This document shows positions 24,342 to 31,948 of a stretch of DNA of 64,000 nucleotides, piece after piece. The DNA comes from Phytohabitans maris (lineage in GTDB: Bacteria > Actinomycetota > Actinomycetes > Mycobacteriales > Micromonosporaceae), in assembly GCF_031085175.1 (NCBI RefSeq), contig NZ_JAVHUY010000031.1:1-64000 (forward strand), written 5' to 3'. The notes below the pieces were generated by a model, which made no database searches, was not told where the DNA came from, and was given only the letters and a program-made list of their open reading frames with translations. The translations under genes were made by a program, and so were the position numbers. The stretch's first letter is position 1. Every line of letters begins with the position of its first letter.

Positions 24342-25571
24342 ATGGCTCTCCTCAAGCGCCCGCGGTCCGGGCCGAGCGGCACCACCACGACCCCGCCCCG
24401 CGGCGCGGACGTGGTGGTCGTCGGCGCGGGGATCGTCGGTGCCGCCTGCGCCGACGAGCTCTCCGCCGCCGGCCTGTCCACGGTGGTCGTCGAGCGGGCC
24501 GGGGTCGGCACCGGCACCACCGGCGCGGGCGAGGGCAACATCCTGGTCTCCGACAAGGAGCCCGGCCCGGAGCTGGCGCTCGCCCTGCTCTCCAACGCGC
24601 TCTGGCGGCGGATCGGCGAGGAGGTGGCCGGCTCCCCGGGCGCCGGGATCGCGCTGGAGGCGAAGGGCGGGATCGTGGTGGCGACCGGGGACGCGGAGCT
24701 CGCCGCGCTGCACCGGTTCGCGGACCGGCAGCGGGCGGCCGGGGTCGTGGCCGAACCGCTCGACCCGGCGCGGGCCCGGGAGCTTGAGCCGTACCTGACG
24801 CCCGACCTCGCCGGCGCGGTGCACTACCCGCAGGACATGCAGGTACAGCCGGTGCTCGCCGCCGCCACGCTGCTGCACCGGGCCCGCGCCCGGGGTGCCC
24901 GGCTGGTCACCGGCGCCGAGGTGGTCGGGCTGGCCCGGGACCGGGACGGGCGGATCGCCGCGGTGCGCACCACGGCCGGCGACGTCGCCACCCGGTACGT
25001 GGTCAACGCCGCCGGCCTCGGCGCGCCGGCGGTCGCCGCGCTCGCCGGCGCCCACCTGCCGGTACAGCCCCGGCGCGGCTTCATCCTGGTCACCGAGCCG
25101 CTCCCGCCGATGGTCCACGCCAAGGTGTACGACGCCGACTACGTGTCCAATGTGGCCAGTGACGACAGCGGGCTGCGGACGTCGACCGTGGTCGAGGCGA
25201 CCGACGGCGGCACGATCCTCATCGGCGCCTCCCGGGAACGGGTCGGGCTCGACCCGGGCTTCCGCGTCGACGTGCTCGCAAGGCTGGCCCAGCAGGCGAT
25301 CCGGCTCTTCCCCGCGCTGGCCGGGGTCCGCGCCATCCGGGCGTACCGCGGCTTCCGCCCCTACCTGCCGGACCACCTGCCGGTGATCGGCGCCGAGCCG
25401 GCGGTACCCGGCCTGCTGCACGCCGCCGGCCACGAGGGCGCGGGGATCGGCCTCGCCCCGGCCACCGGCCGGCTGATCCGGCAGCTGGTCACCGGCGAGG
25501 AACCGGCGCTCGACCCGGCCCCGTTCCGCCCGGACCGCCCCGCCCTGCGCCCGAGCGGGGTGCCGGCGTGA
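24342..25571 (+). CDS. FAD-dependent D-amino-acid/glycine-oxidase-type dehydrogenase, probable D-hydroxyproline dehydrogenase subunit (409 aa)
   Basis: DAO-superfamily flavoenzyme: FAD-binding VVVVGAGIVGAACADELSAAG near residue 20, ATRYVVNAAGLGAPAVAALAG, and a C-terminal HAAGHEGAGIGLAPATGRLI. Start at ATG 24342 rather than an ATG at 24330, because the latter overlaps the -10 box. It is translationally coupled to the next gene (GTGA at 25568-25571). The pair resembles heteromeric D-hydroxyproline or opine dehydrogenases, which would oxidise cis-4-hydroxy-D-proline to the pyrroline for the DapA-like deaminase. Confidence 0.87.
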   Translation: MALLKRPRSGPSGTTTTPPRGADVVVVGAGIVGAACADELSAAGLSTVVVERAGVGTGTTGAGEGNILVSDKEPGPELALALLSNALWRRIGEEVAGSPGAGIALEAKGGIVVATGDAELAALHRFADRQRAAGVVAEPLDPARARELEPYLTPDLAGAVHYPQDMQVQPVLAAATLLHRARARGARLVTGAEVVGLARDRDGRIAAVRTTAGDVATRYVVNAAGLGAPAVAALAGAHLPVQPRRGFILVTEPLPPMVHAKVYDADYVSNVASDDSGLRTSTVVEATDGGTILIGASRERVGLDPGFRVDVLARLAQQAIRLFPALAGVRAIRAYRGFRPYLPDHLPVIGAEPAVPGLLHAAGHEGAGIGLAPATGRLIRQLVTGEEPALDPAPFRPDRPALRPSGVPA

Positions 25572-27391
25572 CCGGCCGACCGGAGCTCCCCGGCGAGCTG
25601 CGCAGCGCCGCCGCGCACGAGCGGGCCGGCACCGCGCCCGGCGAACCGTTCGAGATCGGCTACGGGCAGGCGCGGATCCCGGCGCTGCCCGGCGAGACGT
25701 TCGGAGCCGCGCTCACCGCGGCCGGCGTCCGCTCGTGGCGGCGGACCCGGTTCGGCGGCCGGCCGCGCGGGCTCTTCTGCGGCATCGGCGCCTGCTTCGA
25801 CTGCCTGCTCCCGGTCAACGGCGGCCCGCCGGTCCGCGCCTGCCTCACCGAGGCGGCCCCCGGCGACACCGCCGCCCCGCCGGAGGCGCCCCTGCCCCGG
25901 CCGGCCGCGCCACCGCCGGCGGACGACCCGGGACCGCCGCGCGGGTACGACGTCGCGGTCGTCGGCGCCGGACCGGCCGGGCTGGCGGCCGCCCTCGCCG
26001 CGGCGGACCGCGGCCAGCGCGTGGTCCTCGTCGACGCCGGCGCCCGACCCGGCGGGCAGTACCACCGGCAACCCCCGCGGCCGTTCGGCGCCCGCCGCCC
26101 GGAGGCGCTGCAACCCGACGGTACGGCCCGGGCCGCCGAAGCCGCCCTGACCGCGCACCCGCTCGTCACCCTCCACAGTGGGGAGTCGGTCTGGGCCGCC
26201 GAGCCCGCCGCGGACGGCTTCACGCTCCACCTCACCGGCGGCGGCGCGGTGCGGGTCCGGGCCGTGGTGGTCGCGACCGGCGCGCACGACCTGGCGCTGC
26301 CGTTCCCCGGCTGGGACCTGCCCGGCGTCTTCACCGCGGGCGGGGCGCAGGCCCTGGTCAAGGGGCAGCTCACGCTCCCCGGGCGGCGGGTCGTGGTGGC
26401 CGGTACCGGGCCGCTGCTGCTGCCGGTCGCCGCCACGCTCGCCGAGGCGGGGGCCACCGTGCTCGGGGTCTTCGACGCCAACCATCCGGCCCGCTGGCTG
26501 CGCCGGCTCCCGGCCGCCCTCGGGCACGCGGGGCGGCTCCGCGAGGCCGCGCACTACCTGCGGATCCTGCGCCGCCACCGGATCCCGGTGCGGTACCGGC
26601 GGGCCGTGGTGGCCGCGCACGGCGGCAGCGGGGTCGAGGCGGTGACCCTCGCCCGGCTCGCCCCGGACTGGACCCCGCTACCCGGTGCCCGGCACCGCCG
26701 CCGGCTGGCCGCCGACGCGGTCGCGGTCGGGTTCGGCTTCGTCGCGGGCGTGGAGCTTCCGCTCGCGCTCGGCTGCGCCACCGTGCCCGACCCGGCCGGG
26801 CTGCCGGTCGTCGTCACCGACCACAGTGGACGTACCTCGGTCGCCGGCGTCTACGCGGCGGGCGAGGTGACCGGCGTCGGCGGGGCCCGGCTCGCCGCCG
26901 TCGAGGGCGAGCTCGCCGGCCGGGCGGTCGCGGCCGACCTCGCCGCCACGGGACCCGCGCCGGCCACCGGGGCCGACGCCCGCCTGCGCCGCCGGCGCGC
27001 CCGGCTCCGGCGGTTCGCCGCCGCGCTCGCCGAGGTCTACCCGGTCCGGCCGGGCTGGCGCGGCTGGCTCGACGGCGACACGCTGGTCTGCCGGTGCGAG
27101 GAGGTGCCGCTCTCCCGGATCCGGCACGCGGTGGAGGACCTCGCCGCCACCGAACCGCGGGCGGTGAAGCTCACCACCCGCGCCGGCATGGGCATGTGCC
27201 AGGGGCGGATCTGCGGGCCGGCGCTCGCCACGCTGCTGGCGGCCGGGTCAGGCGCCGGCCCGGGCGTCGACGCCACGCCGCTGGCCGGCCGGCCGATCGT
27301 GGCACCGGTCCCGCTCGGCACCGTCGCCGCTGCGGCCCGCCCGCCCGATCCCGGACGGGGCGATCACGGTCTCGACAGCCCGGCACGGTGA
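25568..27391 (+). CDS. fused 2Fe-2S / FAD-NAD(P) oxidoreductase / BFD-type 2Fe-2S protein, D-hydroxyproline or opine dehydrogenase-like (607 aa)
   Basis: Three modules in one chain. The first is an N-terminal ferredoxin-like domain with C-x4-C-x2-C (CGIGACFDC) plus a later Cys. Next is a pyridine-nucleotide disulfide reductase domain (DVAVVGAGPAGLAAALAAAD, VVVAGTGPLLLPVAATLAEA, GVYAAGEVTGVGGARLA). Last is a C-terminal BFD-like cluster site (CRCEEVPLSRIR...GMGMCQGRICG). In HcnABC and several amino-acid dehydrogenases the small 2Fe-2S protein is separate, so the fusion is notable. Electrons would pass from the partner FAD subunit to quinone or another acceptor. Confidence 0.88.
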   Translation: MTGRPELPGELRSAAAHERAGTAPGEPFEIGYGQARIPALPGETFGAALTAAGVRSWRRTRFGGRPRGLFCGIGACFDCLLPVNGGPPVRACLTEAAPGDTAAPPEAPLPRPAAPPPADDPGPPRGYDVAVVGAGPAGLAAALAAADRGQRVVLVDAGARPGGQYHRQPPRPFGARRPEALQPDGTARAAEAALTAHPLVTLHSGESVWAAEPAADGFTLHLTGGGAVRVRAVVVATGAHDLALPFPGWDLPGVFTAGGAQALVKGQLTLPGRRVVVAGTGPLLLPVAATLAEAGATVLGVFDANHPARWLRRLPAALGHAGRLREAAHYLRILRRHRIPVRYRRAVVAAHGGSGVEAVTLARLAPDWTPLPGARHRRRLAADAVAVGFGFVAGVELPLALGCATVPDPAGLPVVVTDHSGRTSVAGVYAAGEVTGVGGARLAAVEGELAGRAVAADLAATGPAPATGADARLRRRRARLRRFAAALAEVYPVRPGWRGWLDGDTLVCRCEEVPLSRIRHAVEDLAATEPRAVKLTTRAGMGMCQGRICGPALATLLAAGSGAGPGVDATPLAGRPIVAPVPLGTVAAAARPPDPGRGDHGLDSPAR

Positions 27392-27511
27392 CGGCCGGCC
27401 GGGGCCCGGCGAGCCCGCCTACCCTCGCGGTGAGCGGGGCGCCGGACGGGCACGGCCGCGCTGTACGCGGACCGCGCGCCGGCCGGCGCCGCTCGTCTAC
27501 CGGGCGCTAGC
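27392..27511. other. convergent intergenic gap, nothing recognised
   Basis: The 120 bases between the ends of two convergent genes contain no clear hairpin with a T-run and no gene. Confidence 0.5.
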
Positions 27512-27676
27512 TCACTGCCAGCCCTTCGCTTCGCGCTTTGCGGTCATCGGCTCGGCGCCCTTGTCGACCTTGCGCAACGCCGCTTGCAGTTCCTTGTCGT
27601 TCATCCTGGAACTGCCCGGAATACCGGCCTCGTGCGCGCGCTGGCGCATGTCGTGGAGCTGTTCGCGACCACCCAT
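27512..27676 (-). CDS. small basic protein, SAP/Rho-N-like (54 aa)
   Basis: ATG at 27676 with GGAGG 7 bases upstream. The sequence is charged and helical (MGGREQLHDMRQRAHEAGIP, MNDKELQAALRKVD), with a pattern like the short Rho N-terminal or SAP-type helix pairs that bind nucleic acid. Homologous short proteins are common in actinomycetes without assigned function. It is encoded alone on the minus strand, 101 bases after the Rieske gene stop. Confidence 0.75.
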   Translation of the reverse strand: MGGREQLHDMRQRAHEAGIPGSSRMNDKELQAALRKVDKGAEPMTAKREAKGWQ

Positions 27677-27777
27677 GTCGGATCCTCCGTTCTGGCGGGA
27701 TGTGCGGAGCAGGGCTCTCCTGCGCCACCGGTTGGTTACCCTCGGCCACGGAGTGAAAACGGCCGGTCGGCGCCCCG

Positions 27778-28632
27778 TCAGGGCAGGGAGACCTGGATGC
27801 GGCCGCCGACCACGCGGGCGCGCAGCAGCGGCTGGTCGCTGGCGGCGGGGCCGTGCACGACCGCGCCGTCGGCGAGCCGGAACGTGCTGCCGTGCCAGGG
27901 ACAGACCAGGCAGTCTTCGCCGTCGACGCTGACCAGCTCGCCGTCGGCCAGCGGGCCGGTCTGGTGGCCGCAGTTTCCGATCATCGCGGTCACCCCGTCG
28001 CCGGTGCGCGTGACGAGCACCGGCACCTCGCCGATCCGGGCCCGCAGCGGCTTGCCGTCGGTGAGGGCCTCCTGCGCGCCCAGGTCCTGCCACCCTTCGG
28101 GGATCTGGCGCAGGAACGCCTCGGCCTGGTTTACCGCCGCCGCCTGCCGGTAGCTCAGGTGGCCGCCGAGGTAGGCGCCGATGCTGGCGCCGGCCATCCC
28201 GGCGTAGGCCAACCGCCGTCCCAGGCGGTGGTCGCCGGTGAGCCGGGCGACCAGGGAACCGGCGTAGAGGCCGACCGCGACGAGGTTGGCGCAGGCGTGG
28301 ACGAGCCCCGTCCGGCGCTGCTCGCGGGAGAGCGACGCCCAGTCGTTGAGGCCCGCGAGCGCCGCCGGGACCGCGCCGGCGGTACCGACGCCGGTGAGCA
28401 CCATCGCGGCGCGCTGGGTGCCGGGGAGGGCGTCGAGCACGGCGGCGCTCAGCCACGCGCCCACGGGTACCTGCACGAGCGCGGGATGCAGCGGATGGCC
28501 CAGCCACACGCCGTGCAGGGCGTCGCGTACCCGCCCGCGCAGCAACGCCTGCACACCGCGCCCCAACGGCTCGCCCACCCGGTCCAGCCAGCCGGCCATC
28601 TCCAGCCGTTCCACCATCGTCCGCAGCGCCAT
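27778..28632 (-). CDS. Rieske [2Fe-2S] protein with N-terminal DUF2231-type membrane domain (284 aa)
   Basis: The N-terminal half has four probable membrane helices (HPALVQVPVGAWLSAAVLDA, AAMVLTGVGTAGAVPAALAG, ACANLVAVGLYAGSLVARL, LAYAGMAGASIGAYLGGHLS). The C-terminal Rieske domain carries both ligand pairs, CGH and CPWH, about 20 residues apart. Start ATG 28632 (MALRTMVERLE) is chosen because the upstream extension is Arg/Pro-rich and not family-like; the ribosome site is weak. An electron-transfer role at the membrane is likely, partner unknown. Confidence 0.85.
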   Translation of the reverse strand: MALRTMVERLEMAGWLDRVGEPLGRGVQALLRGRVRDALHGVWLGHPLHPALVQVPVGAWLSAAVLDALPGTQRAAMVLTGVGTAGAVPAALAGLNDWASLSREQRRTGLVHACANLVAVGLYAGSLVARLTGDHRLGRRLAYAGMAGASIGAYLGGHLSYRQAAAVNQAEAFLRQIPEGWQDLGAQEALTDGKPLRARIGEVPVLVTRTGDGVTAMIGNCGHQTGPLADGELVSVDGEDCLVCPWHGSTFRLADGAVVHGPAASDQPLLRARVVGGRIQVSLP

Positions 28633-28899
28633 GTGCCGGTACGTTCCCCAGCGCGGGCCCGGCAAACCGCGCCGCGCGGACCGTTTCCGGCCCGGGAGCG
28701 GGTCGCGGCGGAGGGCCGCTGGACGGTCCGGTTTGGACGATCGCATGAGACGGCGGGCCATGGCGCCGCCACCTTCGGTAGGTTGCGCCAATACAGCCAG
28801 CCACCGGTCGTTTGCTCTACTACTACGAATCGCCCGCGGAACCACTACGAATCCCGCAGAGCGGTATCGATGTCGTGATGACGATGTGGAGCCTCAATC
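28633..28899. other. divergent intergenic region with direct repeat ACTACGAATC
   Basis: 267 bases between the Rieske gene and the 5'-nucleotidase gene. The 10-mer ACTACGAATC occurs at 28822-28831 and 28844-28853, 22 bases apart (two helical turns), 47-78 bases before the nucleotidase ATG. It is a candidate activator site. Phosphate control through PhoP is conceivable for a secreted nucleotidase, but the sequence does not match the Streptomyces PHO box closely. Confidence 0.4.
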
Positions 28900-30741
28900 A
28901 TGATCGGATTACAGGGGTTGGGCCGGCGTGCCGCGACGCTCGTCGTAGCGACGACCACGGCGCTGGTGTCGGTCACCGCGCTGGCCGGTTCGCCGGCGGT
29001 GAGCGCCCACGGCGACCGGCCGGACTTCACGCTGACCGTGCTGCACAACAACGACGGCGAGTCGCATCTGGTCAGTGCCCCCGGCAACCCCGACTTCGGC
29101 GGCGTGGCCCGGTTCAAGACGCTCGTCGACAAGCTGCGGCGCCAGGCGACAAGCGGGCGGCCGGCGCCGGGGCAGGCGGCGCACCGCGGTGCCCTGATGC
29201 TCTCCTCCGGAGACAACTTCCTGGCCGGCCCGGACTTCAGCGCCAGCCTGGAGAAGGGCGTGCCGTTCTACGACGCGCTGGCGTTGAAGTCGGTCGGCTA
29301 CGACGCGATGGCGATCGGAAACCACGAGTTCGACTTCGGCCCGGACGTGCTGGCCGACTTCATCGCCGGGTTCGGCAAGGACGGCCCGCCGTTCGTCTCG
29401 GCCAACCTGGACATGAGCGACGAGCCCGCGCTGGCCGCGCTGGTCCGCCGGCACACGATCGTCAAGAGCGCGGTCACCCGTACCGGTGGCGAGCGGGTCG
29501 GGATCGTCGGGGCCACCACGCCGGCGCTCCGGACGATCTCCAGCCCGCGCGACGTCGGCGTGCTGCAGGACGTCGCCGGGATCGTCCAGGCCGAGGTCGA
29601 CCGGCTGACCCGGCACGGCATCGACAAGGTCGTCCTGATCAGCCACCTGCAGGGCCTCTCCGAGGACCGGGCGCTGATCCCGCTGCTGCGCGGCGTGGAC
29701 GTGGCGATCGCCGGCGGCGGCGACGAGCTGCTCGCGGCCGACAGCACGCCGCTGGTGCCCGGTGACGCGATCTCCACCGACCCGGCCACCGGCGACAAGC
29801 TGCGCTACCCGCTGTACATCCGGGATGCCGGCGGGCGGGACGTGCCGGTGGTCACCACGGCCGGGGACTACAAGTACGTCGGGCGCCTGGTCGTCACGTT
29901 CGACAAGCGGGGCCGGGTGCTGCGGGTCGACCGGGGCAGCGGGCCGGTGCGCGTCTCCGGCGTGGCCCCGGACGCCGTCGCCGCGAACCCGTACGTGCGG
30001 CGGGCGGTCGTCGAGCCGGTCGTCGCGTACACCGAAGGGCTGGCCGCCACCGTCGTGGCCCAGTCACAGGTCGCCCTGGAGGGCCGCCGGGAGCCGGGCG
30101 TGCGGACCGGCGAGACGAACCTCGGCAGCCTGCTCGCCGACGCGCTGCTGGCGGCGGGGCGGGCCAACGCCGCCACGTACGGGGTCACACCGCCGCGGGT
30201 CGCCCTGCAGAACGGCGGTGGCATCCGCAACAACTCGCTGCTGCCCGCCGGGCCGGTCACCGCGCTGGACACGTTCGCCGTCGCGCCGTTCGGCAACTTC
30301 GTCGCGGTCGTGCCCGACGTGTCCCGGGCCCAGTTCAAGGAAATCCTGGAGAACGCGGTGTCCCGCATACCGGTCGCGGACGGGCGGTTCGCGCAGGTCG
30401 CCGGGTTCCGGTTCGGCTACGACCCCACCGGTACCGCGCAGGTCGTCGACGACGCCGGCACCGTGCTGACGCCCGGCACCCGGGTCCGCTCGGTCGTCCT
30501 CGACGACGGCACCGTGCTGGTCGACGGCGGCGCGGTGGTCGACGGCCCGGCGATCTCGCTGGCCACCAACGACTTCTCCGCCCGCGGCGGCGACCAGTAC
30601 CCGTTCCGGGGCGCGCCGTTCACCACCGTCGGGGTCACCTACCAGCAGGCGCTCGCCGGCTACCTCGCCACCGACCTGGCCGGCGTGGTCAGCGCCGCCC
30701 GCTACCCGGAGGGAGGCACCGGCCGCATCACCCGGCTGTAG
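28900..30741 (+). CDS. secreted 5'-nucleotidase / 2',3'-cyclic phosphodiesterase-like metallophosphatase (613 aa)
   Basis: Signal peptide (LVVATTTALVSVTALAGSPAVSA, residues about 14-36), metallophosphatase domain with LHNNDGESH, SSGDNFLAGPDF, AIGNHEFDFG and a later histidine pair, then a 5'-nucleotidase C-terminal domain (ALQNGGGIRNNSLLPAGPVT, VAPFGNFVAVV, FSARGGDQYPF). The first metal motif is D-x-E rather than the usual D-x-H. Would release phosphate from extracellular nucleotides. ATG preceded by GGAG at suitable distance. Convergent with the acyl-CoA dehydrogenase gene, 6 bases apart. Confidence 0.92.
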   Translation: MIGLQGLGRRAATLVVATTTALVSVTALAGSPAVSAHGDRPDFTLTVLHNNDGESHLVSAPGNPDFGGVARFKTLVDKLRRQATSGRPAPGQAAHRGALMLSSGDNFLAGPDFSASLEKGVPFYDALALKSVGYDAMAIGNHEFDFGPDVLADFIAGFGKDGPPFVSANLDMSDEPALAALVRRHTIVKSAVTRTGGERVGIVGATTPALRTISSPRDVGVLQDVAGIVQAEVDRLTRHGIDKVVLISHLQGLSEDRALIPLLRGVDVAIAGGGDELLAADSTPLVPGDAISTDPATGDKLRYPLYIRDAGGRDVPVVTTAGDYKYVGRLVVTFDKRGRVLRVDRGSGPVRVSGVAPDAVAANPYVRRAVVEPVVAYTEGLAATVVAQSQVALEGRREPGVRTGETNLGSLLADALLAAGRANAATYGVTPPRVALQNGGGIRNNSLLPAGPVTALDTFAVAPFGNFVAVVPDVSRAQFKEILENAVSRIPVADGRFAQVAGFRFGYDPTGTAQVVDDAGTVLTPGTRVRSVVLDDGTVLVDGGAVVDGPAISLATNDFSARGGDQYPFRGAPFTTVGVTYQQALAGYLATDLAGVVSAARYPEGGTGRITRL

Positions 30742-30747
30742 CCGCGC

Positions 30748-31917
30748 TCAGCGAAACGCCTTCTCGCCGGTGAGGGCCTGGCCGATGGTCAGCTGGTGGA
30801 TCTCGGAGGTGCCCTCGTAGGTCAGCACGGACTCCAGGTTGGCGGCGTGCCGCATCAACGGGTACTCGTGGGTGATCCCGGCGGCACCGAGGATGGCCCG
30901 GCACTCGCGGGCGATCGCGATCGCCTCCCGGACCGAGTTGAGCTTGCCGAGGCTCACCTGCTCGGGGCGGAGCTGGCCGGCGTCCTTGAGGCGGCCCAGG
31001 TGGAGGGCGAGCAGCATGCCCTTGCCCAGCTCCAGGGTCATGTCGGCGAGCTTGAGCTGGGTGGCTTGGAACGCGGAGAGCGGGCGGTCGAAGACCTCCC
31101 GCTCTCCGGCGTAGGCCAGCGCCGTCTCCAGGCAGTCCCGGGCCGCGCCGAGCGCGCCGAAGGCGATGCCGAACCGCGCCTCGTTGAGGCAGGACAGCGG
31201 CCCGGACAGGCCGCGCGCCGCGGGCAGCGCGGCGGAGTCCGGCAGCCGCACGTCGTCGAAGACGAGCTCGCTGGTGACGGAGGCGCGCAGGGACATCTTG
31301 CGGGTGATCTCCGGCGCGGAGAAGCCGGGCGTGCCCGCGGGTACGACGAACCCGCGGATCGCGTCGTCGGTGCGGGCCCAGACCACCGCCACGTCGGCGA
31401 CCGACCCGTTGGTGATCCACATCTTGGTGCCGGAGAGGATCCAGTCGGAGCCGTCCCGGCGGGCGCGGGTGCGCATGCCGGCCGGGTTGGAGCCGTGGTC
31501 CGGCTCGGTCAGGCCGAAGCAGCCGATCGCCTCCCCGGCCGCCATCCGGGGCAGCCACTCCTGCTTCTGCTCGGGCGAGCCGTGCCGATGGATCGCGTAC
31601 ATGGCCAGCGACCCCTGCACCGAGACGAGCGAGCGCAGCCCCGAGTCGCCCGCCTCCAGCTCCAGGCAGGCCAGGCCGTACGCGGTGGCGCTGGTGCCGG
31701 CGCAGCCGTAGCCGTCCAGGTGCATGCCGAGCAGCCCGAGCGCGCCCAGCTCCCGGGCCAGCTCGCGGACGGGTGCGCTGCCGCGCTCGTACCAGTCGCC
31801 GACGTGCGGCCGGACCCGGTCGGCGACGAACCGGCGTACGACGTCCGCGATGGCCTTCTCCTCCTCGCTGAGCAGCGAGTCGACGGCGAAGAGGGCGAGG
31901 GGTGGCTGTGTCGACAT
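30748..31917 (-). CDS. acyl-CoA dehydrogenase, glutaryl-CoA dehydrogenase-like (389 aa)
   Basis: FAD-dependent dehydrogenase of the ACAD fold: CFGLTEPDHGSNPAGM, WILSGTKMWITNGSVAD, FDDVRLP, and the catalytic glutamate (about Glu368) in TYEGTSEIHQL. The C-terminal YEGT...IHQL...GQALTGEKAF pattern is that of glutaryl-CoA dehydrogenases, which convert glutaryl-CoA to crotonyl-CoA and CO2. It ends a minus-strand run of amine oxidase, ketimine reductase, ALDH and 2-oxoacid dehydrogenase genes, consistent with the last step of lysine breakdown. Confidence 0.88.
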   Translation of the reverse strand: MSTQPPLALFAVDSLLSEEEKAIADVVRRFVADRVRPHVGDWYERGSAPVRELARELGALGLLGMHLDGYGCAGTSATAYGLACLELEAGDSGLRSLVSVQGSLAMYAIHRHGSPEQKQEWLPRMAAGEAIGCFGLTEPDHGSNPAGMRTRARRDGSDWILSGTKMWITNGSVADVAVVWARTDDAIRGFVVPAGTPGFSAPEITRKMSLRASVTSELVFDDVRLPDSAALPAARGLSGPLSCLNEARFGIAFGALGAARDCLETALAYAGEREVFDRPLSAFQATQLKLADMTLELGKGMLLALHLGRLKDAGQLRPEQVSLGKLNSVREAIAIARECRAILGAAGITHEYPLMRHAANLESVLTYEGTSEIHQLTIGQALTGEKAFR

Positions 31918-31948
31918 TGGACGATCCTTCCGGGGTGCGGCGGCGGGC

